Assembly (NCBI GenBank): GCA_020850595.1 | Contig: JADZEK010000044.1 | Coordinates: forward strand, 1-64,000 | From: Anaerolineales bacterium | GTDB lineage: Bacteria > Chloroflexota > Anaerolineae > Anaerolineales > UBA6663 | Length of the DNA stretch: 64,000 nucleotides | Reading direction: 5' to 3' | Part shown: positions 7,632 to 16,392 of the stretch, in pieces | How positions within the stretch are numbered: position 1 is the first letter of the stretch | Layout: each line of letters begins with the position of its first letter | Translations under genes and position numbers: made by a program | Notes under the pieces: generated by a model | Databases searched by the model: none | Seen by the model: the letters and a program-made list of their open reading frames with translations, nothing else | Told to the model about the DNA's origin: nothing

Positions 7632-9461
7632 TCAGTTTGCGTTGGCCGCCGACAGCCCGGTGAGTTGGTTGAGCTTGTACGTTTCGCCCAACTCGCGGCG
7701 AAATTGCTGTGTGTAGAGCCTATAATAGTGGCCTTCGCGCCGCAGCAACTCAGCGTGCGTGCCCATTTCGGCGATGCGGCCGGCCTCGATCACCAGGATG
7801 CGGTCGGCGCGGCGGATGGTGCTTAGCCGGTGCGCGATGACGAAGCTCGTGCGGCCTTCCATCAGGTGCTCCATGCCGCGCTGGATCAGCGCCTCGGTCA
7901 GCGTGTCCACCGAACTGGTGGCTTCGTCCATGATGAAGATCTCCGGCTCGGCCAGCACCGCCCGCGCCAGGCTAATGAGCTGCTTCTGCCCGGTCGAGAG
8001 CAGGTTGCCGCCCTCGCCGACGTTCTCCTCGTAGCCTTTCGGCAGCGTCAAGATGAAGTCGTGTGCGCCTGCCAGCTTCGCGGCGGCCTGCACGGCCTCA
8101 TCCGTAGCATCCAGCCGGCCGTAGCGAATGTTCTCGCGCACGGTGCCGGAGAACAGGTGCGGCGTTTGCAGCACCACACCGATGCGGCTCTGGATACCCT
8201 GGAGGGTCAGCTCGGTGTAGTCGCGCCCGGCGATCTTGATCGTGCCACGCCGTGGCTCATAGAAGCGGCACAGCAGGTTAACAATGGTGGACTTGCCTCC
8301 ACCGGTTGGTCCCACCAGAGCGATGGTCTCGCCGGGGCGCACTCGCAGAGTGAAGTCGCTCAGCACCGGCTTGTCGGCCTCGTAGTAGAAATCCACATGC
8401 TCAAAGGCCAATGCGCCCGTCACGCGGCCGGGGTCAACCGCGCCGGCGCGGTTGACCACCTCGGGCACGGCGTCAATCAACGAATACATGCGCTCGGCCG
8501 AAGCGATCGCGTGCTGCATCTCGGCAAACACGCGCGCCATGTCCTGAATCGGCCAGAGCATGAAGGTGACGTAGCTGACGAAGGCCTGAATGCCGCCGAC
8601 CGACATGGCGCCGACCTCGCCTTGCAGGCCGCCGTACCAGGCGATGCTGCCTAGCGCGAAGGCGCTGATGATCTGCACCGCTGGCAGGAACAGCGCCGAG
8701 AGCCACGCCGCCCGGTAGGATGAGCGGTACATCTCGCCCGTCAGCGAGTCGAACTCCACCAGGTTAGCGTCTTCGCGACCCAGCGCCTTGACCACACGCA
8801 CACCGCCGATGTTCTCGTTGTATGCGCCCGTCACGCGCGAGTTGAGCTTGCGCACGTTGCGAAACTCGGTCAGGATGCGGCGGCGGAATTGCACCGCGAC
8901 GATAAGCAGGATAGGCAGGATGCCCATGACGATCAGGGCCATTTGCCAGTTGATGCGGAACATGAAGTACGCCGAACTGGCGATGTTCAACACCGCCCAG
9001 GTGCTGTCGAGCAAGCCCCAGGTGACCAGCTCGGCCACGCGGTCGCTGTCTGATGTGACGCGCGACATGATCCAGCCCACGGGCGTGCGGCTGTAGTACG
9101 ACAACGACAGGTCTTGCAAATGGTTGAACATGCGCTGACGCAGGTCATAGCGCACGCGCTCGCCCAAGATGCCCACTAGGTAGATCATGGCGAACACTGC
9201 CACCGCCTGCGCCAGCAGCAGCAGACCGTACTGGGTCACAATGGACACCAGCGCCGGTTGGTTCTGCGCCATGATGCCTTCATCCACGATCCGCTTGTGC
9301 AGAAAAGTGAAGTAGGCGTCGAACCACGACACAATCGCCACCGCGACCAGAAAGCCTGCCGCCCACGGCCAGTGGGGGATAAGCTCGGAGAGCAGCCGTC
9401 CCAGCGTTTGCCCATTGAACTGAGTAGTAAACTCTTCTTCTTCAAACTCGGCGTCGGCCAT
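7632..9461 (-). CDS. ABC exporter half-transporter, subunit B (catalytic Walker B, degenerate signature)
   Basis: A 609-residue half-transporter. The N-terminal half is a six-helix exporter membrane domain (about residues 20-330) and the C-terminal half an ATPase domain. Walker A is GPTGGGKST near 381 and Walker B is IFIMDEATSS near 505 with the catalytic Glu; the switch His lies in VIAHR. The signature is degenerate, LSTGQ instead of LSGGQ. The upstream gene at 9465-11318 has the opposite pattern, a canonical signature and a degenerate Walker B. The pair therefore looks like a heterodimer with one working and one degenerate ATP site, as in the TM287/288 and BmrCD class. The stop of the partner gene is 3 bases upstream. 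Substrate unknown, likely drug or lipid. Confidence 0.88.
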   Translation of the reverse strand: MADAEFEEEEFTTQFNGQTLGRLLSELIPHWPWAAGFLVAVAIVSWFDAYFTFLHKRIVDEGIMAQNQPALVSIVTQYGLLLLAQAVAVFAMIYLVGILGERVRYDLRQRMFNHLQDLSLSYYSRTPVGWIMSRVTSDSDRVAELVTWGLLDSTWAVLNIASSAYFMFRINWQMALIVMGILPILLIVAVQFRRRILTEFRNVRKLNSRVTGAYNENIGGVRVVKALGREDANLVEFDSLTGEMYRSSYRAAWLSALFLPAVQIISAFALGSIAWYGGLQGEVGAMSVGGIQAFVSYVTFMLWPIQDMARVFAEMQHAIASAERMYSLIDAVPEVVNRAGAVDPGRVTGALAFEHVDFYYEADKPVLSDFTLRVRPGETIALVGPTGGGKSTIVNLLCRFYEPRRGTIKIAGRDYTELTLQGIQSRIGVVLQTPHLFSGTVRENIRYGRLDATDEAVQAAAKLAGAHDFILTLPKGYEENVGEGGNLLSTGQKQLISLARAVLAEPEIFIMDEATSSVDTLTEALIQRGMEHLMEGRTSFVIAHRLSTIRRADRILVIEAGRIAEMGTHAELLRREGHYYRLYTQQFRRELGETYKLNQLTGLSAANAN

Positions 9462-9464
9462 GGC

Positions 9465-11318
9465 CTAGCCCTCCACAACCGGCGCCAGCGGTTCGAGCAC
9501 CGCTTCCGCGCCGGCGATGTCGCGCTCAAGCTCTTCCTCGATGCGCGTCTGGATGTCGTAGATCTGCCGGTAGATGCCGTCTTGCTCCAGCAGTTGGCGG
9601 TGGGTGCCGTGCTGCGCCACGTGGCCTTTGTCCAGAACCAGGATCAGGTCGGCCGCCATCACGCTCTGGATGCGGTGCGCGATGATGAACGTCGTCCGAT
9701 TCTGCGCCAGTTGGTCCAGCGCGGCCCGAATTTCGGCCTCAGTTTCCGTGTCCACCGCTGAAGTTGAGTCGTCCATGATCAGGATGCGCGGATTCTTCAG
9801 GAGCGTACGCGCGATCGCCACGCGCTGCTTCTGTCCGCCGGAGAGCGTCACACCCTTCTCGCCGACGATGGTGTCGTAGCCTCGCGGGAATGCCACAATC
9901 GCCTCGTGGATGGCGGCTGCCCGCGCAGCTGTCTCGATCTCTGCCTGGGTCACAGCGCGGCCCACGCCATAGGCGATGTTCTCGCGCAGGCTGCGGGAGA
10001 ATAGGAAGGGTTCCTGTTGCACGATGCCGATCTGGCGGCGCAGGTAGCGGCGGGGAAAGCGCCGCAGGTCCACGCCATCGAGCGTAATTGTGCCGCTGGT
10101 GGCTTCATAGAAGCGCGGCAGCAGGTTCACTAGTGAGGTCTTGCCCGACCCGGTCGCCCCCAGCAGCGCGACCACCTGGCCTGGCGCGCAGCTGAAGCTG
10201 ACGTCGCGCAGCACGGGCAACTGCTCCTCGTACTCAAAGGAGACGTGGTCGAACGTCACCGCCCCGGCCACGTCGCCCGCGGGTTGATAGTCACCCTCAT
10301 CCAGGGGTTCGCGCGCTTCGCGCAGCACCGTCATGACGCGCTCATACGACACCAGGCCGGTCGAAGTCTGCACGATCAGGCGGCCCAGCATGCGCATCGG
10401 GAAGATGAGCCAGACAATCAGGCCCGCATAAGCCAGGTAGGTGCCCGGCGTGATCGTGCCGTTGATGGCCAGGATGGCGCCGACGGTGAACCCGCCGAGC
10501 ATTTGCGCGCCGCACAGAATGTCCGACACCGGCCAGAACAGCGCGTGCAGAACCAGCAGCTTCTTGCCGCGCTGGTATTTCTCAAAGTTTACCTTTTCGA
10601 ACTTGTCCTTCTCGTAGACCTGCCGCGCAAATGCCTTGACCACGCGCACGCCGGTTAAATTCTCTTGCAGCGTCGTGGATAGGATGGCCTCCTGCGCCTG
10701 AAAGGCCTCGTAGGCGGTGTTGACGCGCTTAAAGAACCACACCGACGTGAGTATTACAAACGGCACGACGATAATTGAGGCCAGTGCCAGCGGCCAGTAG
10801 AGCGCTAGCAGGGCCACGAAGTTGATCGTGAACAGCAGCACGATGCGGCCGACGCCGATCGCCTGGTCAGAGTAAAACTTGCGCAGCGCGTCCACGTCTG
10901 ACGTCGCGCGCTGGATTAGGTCGCCGGTAGGCGCTTTGGCGTGGTAGGAGAAGGATAGTCGTTGCAAGTGGTCGTAGATGTAGTTGCGCATCCGCCGCGC
11001 CACGCCTTCGCCGGTATAAGCCGCCTGGCGGCCGCTGATGAACGTGAACGTGCCCTCTAAGGCCGCGAGTCCCAGGAAACCGAGGCCGATCCAGGGTAGG
11101 ATTTCTGGCCGACCCCGACCCAGTACCTGATCAACGAAGTAGCGCAGCAGCAGGTAGGTCAGCGTCTTAGCCGTGGCCGCCAGCGCCAGAGTCGCCGTAG
11201 CGCCGAGGTAGACCAGTCGGTAACCCTTCATCAGGCGCCAAAGGCCTACCAGGCGGTTATTGGAGATGGCGGACTGCATGTCAAAGGTCGAATCGTTGGT
11301 TCGCGTGTTCACAAGCAT
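9465..11318 (-). CDS. ABC exporter half-transporter, subunit A (degenerate Walker B)
   Basis: About 617 residues with the exporter membrane domain (roughly residues 25-340) followed by an ATPase domain. Walker A is GATGSGKTS near 385, the signature is a canonical LSGGQKQR, and the switch His lies in IIAHR. Walker B reads LIMDDSTSAVD, with Asp where the catalytic Glu should be. That is the mark of the non-hydrolysing site in heterodimeric exporters and complements the partner at 7632-9461. The start is uncertain: ATG 11318 is used; GTG 11336 and GTG 11312 are alternatives, the last best spaced from CGGGAG. It is the first gene of a two-gene operon. Confidence 0.86.
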   Translation of the reverse strand: MLVNTRTNDSTFDMQSAISNNRLVGLWRLMKGYRLVYLGATATLALAATAKTLTYLLLRYFVDQVLGRGRPEILPWIGLGFLGLAALEGTFTFISGRQAAYTGEGVARRMRNYIYDHLQRLSFSYHAKAPTGDLIQRATSDVDALRKFYSDQAIGVGRIVLLFTINFVALLALYWPLALASIIVVPFVILTSVWFFKRVNTAYEAFQAQEAILSTTLQENLTGVRVVKAFARQVYEKDKFEKVNFEKYQRGKKLLVLHALFWPVSDILCGAQMLGGFTVGAILAINGTITPGTYLAYAGLIVWLIFPMRMLGRLIVQTSTGLVSYERVMTVLREAREPLDEGDYQPAGDVAGAVTFDHVSFEYEEQLPVLRDVSFSCAPGQVVALLGATGSGKTSLVNLLPRFYEATSGTITLDGVDLRRFPRRYLRRQIGIVQQEPFLFSRSLRENIAYGVGRAVTQAEIETAARAAAIHEAIVAFPRGYDTIVGEKGVTLSGGQKQRVAIARTLLKNPRILIMDDSTSAVDTETEAEIRAALDQLAQNRTTFIIAHRIQSVMAADLILVLDKGHVAQHGTHRQLLEQDGIYRQIYDIQTRIEEELERDIAGAEAVLEPLAPVVEG

Positions 11319-11867
11319 TTGCTCCCGTGGGCACACCGTTCACGAGCGGCATGAGGATATGCAATTGGTGGTCATTTGTGACAGGCTGGGCGCGCCTCGC
11401 AGGGCGAGGGGTTCGGCCAGCAACGATGCCAGGGTGGCAGCCGCGAACAGTTGACCGTTAGCCTGGCCCGGCGCGCCCCAAGTTGGCGGCGCCGTTGCGG
11501 CACCGCCGAGGGATGCGCGGAATTTAGCGGGTCTTGCGAGTGGAGAGAAGCATACTGCGCCTGCGCCTTCTGGCCGATGGGGCGAAGCAACTCAGGTGCG
11601 CGCCACGCCGAACGACAGCCGACCTTCATATTACCATCGCTTTTGGGGGTTTTCAATGGTCAATCTTAAGCGCAGCCCAAAATCAGGACGGTTCGTCTGC
11701 TGCCAGCTTAGTGCCGGTTTTCACTGGGTTGGCTGTTCTCATGGACTCCTCAACCAAAAACGGTCTGAAAAGGTATTGCCTTGTTCTGGATTTGGTATAG
11801 GATGTAAACAGTGAAGGTGGACTGGACTGTAAGATGTATGCGTGGTGTGGTGGAAGAGAGGTGACAC
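11319..11867. other. 549-bp intergenic region between divergent operons
   Basis: This region separates the ABC exporter operon (-) from the small gene at 11868 (+). Short open frames exist on both strands, but none has a convincing start or composition. The right part, after about 11640, is less GC-rich and holds a possible promoter for the small gene: TTGCCT (11776-11781), a 16-bp spacer and TAGGAT (11798-11803). I see no tRNA, known riboswitch or terminator. Confidence 0.4.
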
Positions 11868-12104
11868 ATGGCCAGCCAGCCAGCAGTACTCAGTACGCCA
11901 GGCAAAGCACGGGGCAGGCGCTACCGCACCGGCGACTTGGTGACGACGACCCAAGGCTATCCGGTTTTGTATGAGGTGCTGGCTGTGGACGTAGCGGGGT
12001 TGCTGCGTGTGCGGGGTCTGAACTGGGCTCCGGGCTACAGTGCCACCGTTAGCCCCGCCGAAGTGCGGTCGGTGACCAGCATTCTTTCTCGGCCCGCGGC
12101 TTAA
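11868..12104 (+). CDS. Small basic protein of unknown function (78 aa)
   Basis: A 78-residue protein preceded by a purine-rich ribosome-binding stretch (AGAGAGGTG) 5 bases before the ATG, and followed about 30 bases later by a good intrinsic terminator. It thus looks like a self-contained single-gene unit. The N-terminus is basic and disordered (residues 1-20). The rest resembles a small beta-barrel: RYRTGDLVTTTQGYP, then YEVLAVDVAGLLRVRG. That pattern is reminiscent of SH3-like or KOW-like folds, but I do not recognise a family. It has no signal peptide or membrane segment. Confidence 0.6.
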   Translation: MASQPAVLSTPGKARGRRYRTGDLVTTTQGYPVLYEVLAVDVAGLLRVRGLNWAPGYSATVSPAEVRSVTSILSRPAA

Positions 12105-12134
12105 GCCCCGCGCAATTCACTCGGCGTTGTTTCG

Positions 12135-12161
12135 GGCCGCCACCCAGGCGGCCTTCTTGTT
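12135..12161 (+). terminator. Rho-independent terminator of the 78-aa gene
   Basis: Perfect 7-bp GC stem (12135-12141 with 12147-12153), a 5-nt loop, then TTCTTGTT. Confidence 0.75.
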
Positions 12162-12188
12162 GGCGATTCCGTGCCGCAGCCGGCGCGG

Positions 12189-12194
12189 TATAAT
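12189..12194 (+). promoter_or_regulatory. -10 element (TATAAT) for the ParB-like/Usp gene
   Basis: A consensus TATAAT lies 32 bases upstream of the TTG start at 12227, just after the previous terminator. No good -35 is seen at 16-18 bp. Confidence 0.5.
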
Positions 12195-12226
12195 GCCCTG
12201 TAGGCCATCCATCCGCGAGTAGCCAA

Positions 12227-13975
12227 TTGAGTAACGAGTACGAAGCTTTCGCAGCCGTTTCCGACTTCCGCACTGCGCGGCAGCAGGCGGCCTTGCAGCA
12301 GGTACTGGCCCGGCTCACGGGCCGCTCCACTGAACTGCTGTCGTTCGACGACGTGACACGCCAACTCGGCACCCTGGGCAGCGCCGAAATTGGGTTGCAG
12401 GAGATACCCCTGGCGGCCATCGCGGGGAGCGTAGGCCGCACGCAGGATTTCACCCGCGACTTTCTGCCACGTCACGACTCTGATGAAGGCCGCTGGGCGC
12501 GCGTAAAGGCCGCCGCCCAGCGCCTTCAGGGCGGCGGTCTCCCGCCGATCCGCGTCTACAAGATCGGCGAGGCCTATTTCGTGCTCGATGGCCATCACCG
12601 TGTGTCTGTGGCGCGCCAGGCCGGTGCCCAGACCATTGAGGCCTATGTCACCGAGGTGCACACGCGCGCCTCGCTTTCGGCCGCAGCCACTGAGGCAGAG
12701 GTCGCCGTGCAGGCCGAGTACGCTGCGCTCCTAGCGGCGACCCGCCTCGGCCAAATGCGGTCTGGCGCCGATCTGCGCGTCACCACGCGCGACCAGGTGT
12801 CAGCGCTGCGCGACCAGATGGAGGCCTACCGGCAGACGTTGGCGGAAGAGCAGGGGGCGGAGGTCGGATTGCCCGAAGCCGCCGCCAGTTGGTTCGACGA
12901 CGTCTATCTACCCATTGTGCGCGTCATCCGCGAACAGGGTATGCTGCGCGATTTCCCCGGGCAAACCGAGGCTGACCTGTATCTGCTGGTGTCGGCCCGC
13001 TGCGCCGACCTCGAAGCCCGGCTGGGATGGGAGATCGCTCCCGAAGTTGGGGCGCTCGACCTGGTGGCGCGGCAGAAGCGTCAGAAGCGGGCGGCGGTGG
13101 TTCGCGCCGGGGCGCGGCTGCTCTCGGCAGTAGTGCCTAAGGAGTTGCAGGCCGGTCCCACGCCCGGCGAGTGGCGCCGCGAGCGGGCGGCCGCCCGGTA
13201 TGGCGGTGACCGTCTGTTCGCCGACCTGCTGGTGCCCGTCAGCGGCGAGCCGGCGAGCTGGATGGCCCTGGACGAGGCCCTGGTGCTGGCCGCCAGCGAA
13301 GGCTCGCGGCTGCAAGGCTTGCACGTGGTAGCGAACGAGGCAGAGGCCGCCAGCCCGGCCGCGCAGGCGGTTCGCGACGAATTTCAGGCGCGCTGTGCGG
13401 GGGCGGGGCTGTCAGGAACGCTGGCCGTTAAGGTCGGAGAAACCTCGGCGACCATCTACCGCCTGGCTGCGCTGTCCGACCTGGTCGTGCTTCACCTGGG
13501 GTACCCGCCGGCGTCGCAGTTGTTAGCTAAGCTAGGCTCGGGCTTCCGCGCCATCATCCGGCGCTGTCCGCGGCCCGTCCTGGCGGTGCCTCAACCCACC
13601 CGCGGACTAGAGCGCGTCGTCTTGGCCTACGACGACAGCATCAAGGCGCGCGAGGCGCTGTTTGTGGCTGCGTATTTTGCTGAAACGCGCCACTTGCCGC
13701 TCACCGTGGTCACGGTGAAGCAGGGCGAGGCCGTAACCGAGGACGCCTTAACCCACGCGCGGGCCTACCTGGAGATGCACGAGCTGAAGGCTGAATACCT
13801 CATTCGCGAAGGCGAGGGCGTCGCGCCGGCCGTATTGGGTGTCGCCTCCGAGCGCAGTGCGAACCTCATTGTAGCCGGCGGCTATGGTTCGCATCCTCTG
13901 CTCGAAGCGGTGCTGGGCAGCTCAGTTGACCAACTACTGCGCGAAACCCAGGTGCCTGTCCTCATTTGCCAGTAG
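12227..13975 (+). CDS. ParB-like nuclease-domain / double universal stress protein fusion
   Basis: A 582-residue soluble protein with an unusual order of domains. Residues about 60-150 contain a ParB/Srx-like segment (YFVLDGHHRVSVAR near 116, ending IEAYVTEV). A helical middle region (about 150-300) is rich in charged residues. Two UspA-like domains follow. The first (about 320-455) lacks the nucleotide loop. The second (about 460-582) keeps the ATP-binding pattern G-2x-G-9x-GS (GGYGSHPLLEAVLGSS near 550). It might couple nucleotide or stress sensing to a DNA-binding or nucleotidase-like ParB fold; the activity is unknown. The TTG start is used because it is the first in-frame start after the TATAAT at 12189. 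The gene stands alone between two terminators. Confidence 0.8.
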   Translation: MSNEYEAFAAVSDFRTARQQAALQQVLARLTGRSTELLSFDDVTRQLGTLGSAEIGLQEIPLAAIAGSVGRTQDFTRDFLPRHDSDEGRWARVKAAAQRLQGGGLPPIRVYKIGEAYFVLDGHHRVSVARQAGAQTIEAYVTEVHTRASLSAAATEAEVAVQAEYAALLAATRLGQMRSGADLRVTTRDQVSALRDQMEAYRQTLAEEQGAEVGLPEAAASWFDDVYLPIVRVIREQGMLRDFPGQTEADLYLLVSARCADLEARLGWEIAPEVGALDLVARQKRQKRAAVVRAGARLLSAVVPKELQAGPTPGEWRRERAAARYGGDRLFADLLVPVSGEPASWMALDEALVLAASEGSRLQGLHVVANEAEAASPAAQAVRDEFQARCAGAGLSGTLAVKVGETSATIYRLAALSDLVVLHLGYPPASQLLAKLGSGFRAIIRRCPRPVLAVPQPTRGLERVVLAYDDSIKAREALFVAAYFAETRHLPLTVVTVKQGEAVTEDALTHARAYLEMHELKAEYLIREGEGVAPAVLGVASERSANLIVAGGYGSHPLLEAVLGSSVDQLLRETQVPVLICQ

Positions 13976-14004
13976 TTTGCGACTCGCCTCATATGGAATC
14001 GAAA

Positions 14005-14037
14005 AACGGGCCGGTCCCCGTGAAGGATCGGCCCGTT
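14005..14037. terminator. Bidirectional terminator hairpin
   Basis: A 13-bp stem with one G-U pair (14005-14017 with 14025-14037) and a 7-nt loop, preceded by five A residues. It would give a U-tract for transcription coming from the - strand and also ends the + gene at 13975. Confidence 0.7.
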
Positions 14038-14052
14038 ATACGGACGGCAATT

Positions 14053-14409
14053 TCACGTGCTCAAAAAGGTCCCGTCAGCGGCACGCACGGCCGGCCGCAC
14101 GCCCACCACCGCCTCGCGCAGAAGCGGCCCATAGAGGTGCGGGAACAGCTTGCCGTACATGGCCGTGCCGGGCGCGGCGGGTGGGTCGGGCGGCTCCCAT
14201 CGCAGTGCAGGCCCCAGTCGCTCGGCCGACACTTCCAGCACCACAAACTCACCCGGCGTTGTGAGCATAAAGGTGTTGGCCACCTGCGCCAAGACATCTG
14301 CACCCGCCGTCAAGTGCAGAAAGCTGCCGGGTGGGCATTCCACCACTACCGGCAACTCTGCGCGCGCTGCGTAGGCTGGCGCGGTCAGTAGGTGCAGGAT
14401 GACGGTCAT
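14053..14409 (-). CDS. DUF952 family protein
   Basis: A 118-residue protein with the DUF952 pattern. It begins VILHLLTAPAYAA, has a central segment FVVLEVSAERLG followed by LRWEP, and ends with FPHLYGPLLREAVVGV. The function of the family is not established. The ATG at 14409 is chosen over an upstream start at 14475 because the family begins at this point and the longer frame would overlap tatC. The gap to tatC is 4 bases, so it is the last gene of the fabG-tatC operon, and the hairpin at 14005-14037 follows it. Confidence 0.8.
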   Translation of the reverse strand: MTVILHLLTAPAYAARAELPVVVECPPGSFLHLTAGADVLAQVANTFMLTTPGEFVVLEVSAERLGPALRWEPPDPPAAPGTAMYGKLFPHLYGPLLREAVVGVRPAVRAADGTFLST

Positions 14410-14413
14410 GGGC

Positions 14414-15325
14414 CTACCCAGCGGCCCGTTCGGCCAGGGAACGGCCGCGCGCGCGCTCGGCCACAGCCGCTCCAACGATACTCAAGCCGTACAGCGCGAT
14501 CATAGGAGCCATCACTAGCGCCTGGTTCACTGGGTCAACCGTTGGCGTGATCATGGCGGCGATGATGGTAATGACCACTAGGGCGACTTTCCACTGTGCC
14601 ACCAACTGCTTGGCGCGCAGCAATCCGACGGACGCCACCGCGTATATGACCATTGGCATTTGGAACGACACGCCGACCCAGAACATTAAGCTGGTCACCA
14701 GCCCAAAATAGGCAGATGGTCGCCAGGCCGCCTTGAAGCTGCCGAAGCTGTAGAGAAATTGGATGGCGGCGGGCAGCATGACAAAGTATGTGAAGGCGAG
14801 GCCCAAGATGAACAGGATCGAGACTGCCGGGATCGCCAGCAGCAAGGCGACGCGTGAACGCGGCATCAACCCGGGCGCGACGAACAAGTAGATTTCCATC
14901 ACGATCCACGGCATCGCGAGCGCCAACCCGGCTAGCAGTGAAACGCGCATGTACACGCCGATCGACTCGGTCGGCTCGATGACCTGCAACTGGGTCAGCG
15001 AGCCTAGCGGCCGAGCCAGCCATTCCATGAAGGTCTGCGCGAACAAGAAGCTGATGGCGGTGGTGATGGCCAGGGCAATCACGGCGCGCAGCAGATGGAT
15101 GCGCATGGCATCAATATGCTCGCCCAACCCGGCGATGATCCCCCAGAAGCCCTCCTTGCCGCTGAGCGCCTCGCCCACCGTTTCGGTGAGCGAAACCTCT
15201 TCAGGCACCTCGGTAAAGAAAGCCTTGATCTGGCGCAGTCCGTTGCCGATGCCGCGAAAAAAGGCGGCCACCATGCGAAAAGGCCAGGTGATCCCGGCCC
15301 ACAGGCGCTTGAGCAGAGGTGTCAT
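14414..15325 (-). CDS. tatC: TatC-like twin-arginine translocase subunit, divergent
   Basis: A 303-residue membrane protein with six predicted helices and the TatC landmarks FVAPGLM, FTYFVMLPAAIQF and the periplasm-facing TPTVDPVNQ. It carries an extra N-terminal stretch of about 60 residues before the usual start. Three acidic residues that are conserved in E. coli TatC look replaced. E15 (HLIELR) aligns with Ala73 (HIDAMR), E103 (YKHERR) with Ser (MPRSRV), and E170 (VSFEVP) with Gln (VSFQMP). E15 and E103 form the signal-peptide site in E. coli. The start overlaps the tatB-like stop by 4 bases. It may be a specialised paralogue; signal-peptide recognition could differ. Confidence 0.85.
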   Translation of the reverse strand: MTPLLKRLWAGITWPFRMVAAFFRGIGNGLRQIKAFFTEVPEEVSLTETVGEALSGKEGFWGIIAGLGEHIDAMRIHLLRAVIALAITTAISFLFAQTFMEWLARPLGSLTQLQVIEPTESIGVYMRVSLLAGLALAMPWIVMEIYLFVAPGLMPRSRVALLLAIPAVSILFILGLAFTYFVMLPAAIQFLYSFGSFKAAWRPSAYFGLVTSLMFWVGVSFQMPMVIYAVASVGLLRAKQLVAQWKVALVVITIIAAMITPTVDPVNQALVMAPMIALYGLSIVGAAVAERARGRSLAERAAG

Positions 15326-15831
15326 GACTGGGGACCGTCAGTGGAGGGGGGCGCGGCCGGCGGATCGGCGGAGACCGCCGTGAGCGCGGGCGTCGCGCTG
15401 GCGGCAGGGGCCGCTGGCGGGGCGATGCGCGGCTCGGCGGCGGCCGGCTTGGCAGCGCCGGGCAGTCCAGCTTTCACTTCCGCCATGATTTCTGCTTCCG
15501 AACGTTGGTGCTCTTCCGTCCAAGCCCTGAGCGGGTCCGTGGCGGCGGTGTTAATCTCTTTCACCGTCTCGTTCAGATCTTCCTTAAGTTCCTTGAATTC
15601 GGCCATCTCTTTCAGCTCTTCAAGCTGAGCCTCGGCCGCCAGCCGTGCCGGCAGATTGCGGATTTCTTCCGACGCCTTACGGATGACCTGGTAGTTTTGA
15701 GAACGGTAGAGCTTGTTAAGATTCTTGCCCAGATTCCGCGCCGTCTTCTCGATATCCTTTGGCCCTAAGACCAGCAGGATGATCACGAAGATCAGCAGAA
15801 ATTCAAGCGGGCCAATCCCGAGGATTTCCAT
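15322..15831 (-). CDS. tatB: TatA/TatB-family translocase subunit
   Basis: A 169-residue protein. It has a single N-terminal membrane helix with the family signature (IGPLEFLLIF, then LVLGPKDI with the Gly-Pro hinge). An amphipathic helix follows, then a charged coiled region (about residues 50-105) and an Ala/Pro-rich disordered tail. The long helical region after the hinge is closer to TatB than to TatA. It is coupled to tatC by a 4-base overlap and should act with it in exporting folded proteins across the inner membrane. The gap to the upstream nusB is 32 bases. Confidence 0.85.
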   Translation of the reverse strand: MEILGIGPLEFLLIFVIILLVLGPKDIEKTARNLGKNLNKLYRSQNYQVIRKASEEIRNLPARLAAEAQLEELKEMAEFKELKEDLNETVKEINTAATDPLRAWTEEHQRSEAEIMAEVKAGLPGAAKPAAAEPRIAPPAAPAASATPALTAVSADPPAAPPSTDGPQS

Positions 15832-15863
15832 GCCTGATGACGGCCAGTATCCTGGCCCGCCGG

Positions 15864-16334
15864 CTAACCGGCGCTCCCATCGCCTTCCATATGCCCCGCA
15901 TCCGTTGGCGCGCCGAAAACCTGCTGAATTTCGGTCTGCCGCGCCGCCAGCGCGCCCAACACGCCGTTGATAAAACGCGGGGCGCTGTCGGAGCCATAGA
16001 GCTTGGCCAACTCCACCGCCTCATTAATCGCCACCTTGACAGGTGTCTGGCGGTCAGCTCCGAACTCCCAAATGGCAATCCGCAGGATGTTGCGGTCAAT
16101 CACCGCCATTTGGTCTAGCGGCCATTCGGGGGCGAAATGTTGAATGAGCCGGTCGAGCGTTGCAGTGTGGGCGATCACGCCCTGCACCAGCCGCAGCGCA
16201 AACTGGTGCAAGTCGTCGCCCAACGGCTGCTCCAGCAGCCTTTGTTCCACAACCTGCGCCGCCGGATGAGACGTGCAGTCAATCTCGTAGAGAGCTTGCA
16301 GCGCCACGGTGCGTGCTTTACGTCGAGCTTTCAT
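15864..16334 (-). CDS. nusB: Transcription antitermination factor NusB
   Basis: A 156-residue all-helical RNA-binding protein. It has the NusB opening (ARRKARTVALQALYEID), the central MAVIDRNILRIAIWE, and the C-terminal KVAINEAVELAKLYG and RFINGVLGALA. NusB pairs with NusE (S10) on boxA RNA during rRNA antitermination. It extends about 15 residues beyond the usual end. It lies between the asp23-like gene and tatB, and an Asp23-nusB neighbourhood is common in Gram-positive-like genomes. Confidence 0.93.
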   Translation of the reverse strand: MKARRKARTVALQALYEIDCTSHPAAQVVEQRLLEQPLGDDLHQFALRLVQGVIAHTATLDRLIQHFAPEWPLDQMAVIDRNILRIAIWEFGADRQTPVKVAINEAVELAKLYGSDSAPRFINGVLGALAARQTEIQQVFGAPTDAGHMEGDGSAG

Positions 16335-16392
16335 GCCGGTTAGCGGGCGGCAACAACGTCTCCCAGTGCGGCCCCCGCGCGCCGGGTAGCGC

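Noticed and set aside
11538-11620. Glycine-riboswitch-like stretch (GGAGAG, then CCGATGGGGCGAAGC and CTCAGGTGC)
   Set aside because: The conserved P1 pairing and the GGACAGAG-type 3' element are absent, and the downstream gene has no link to glycine. The similarity looks like chance.
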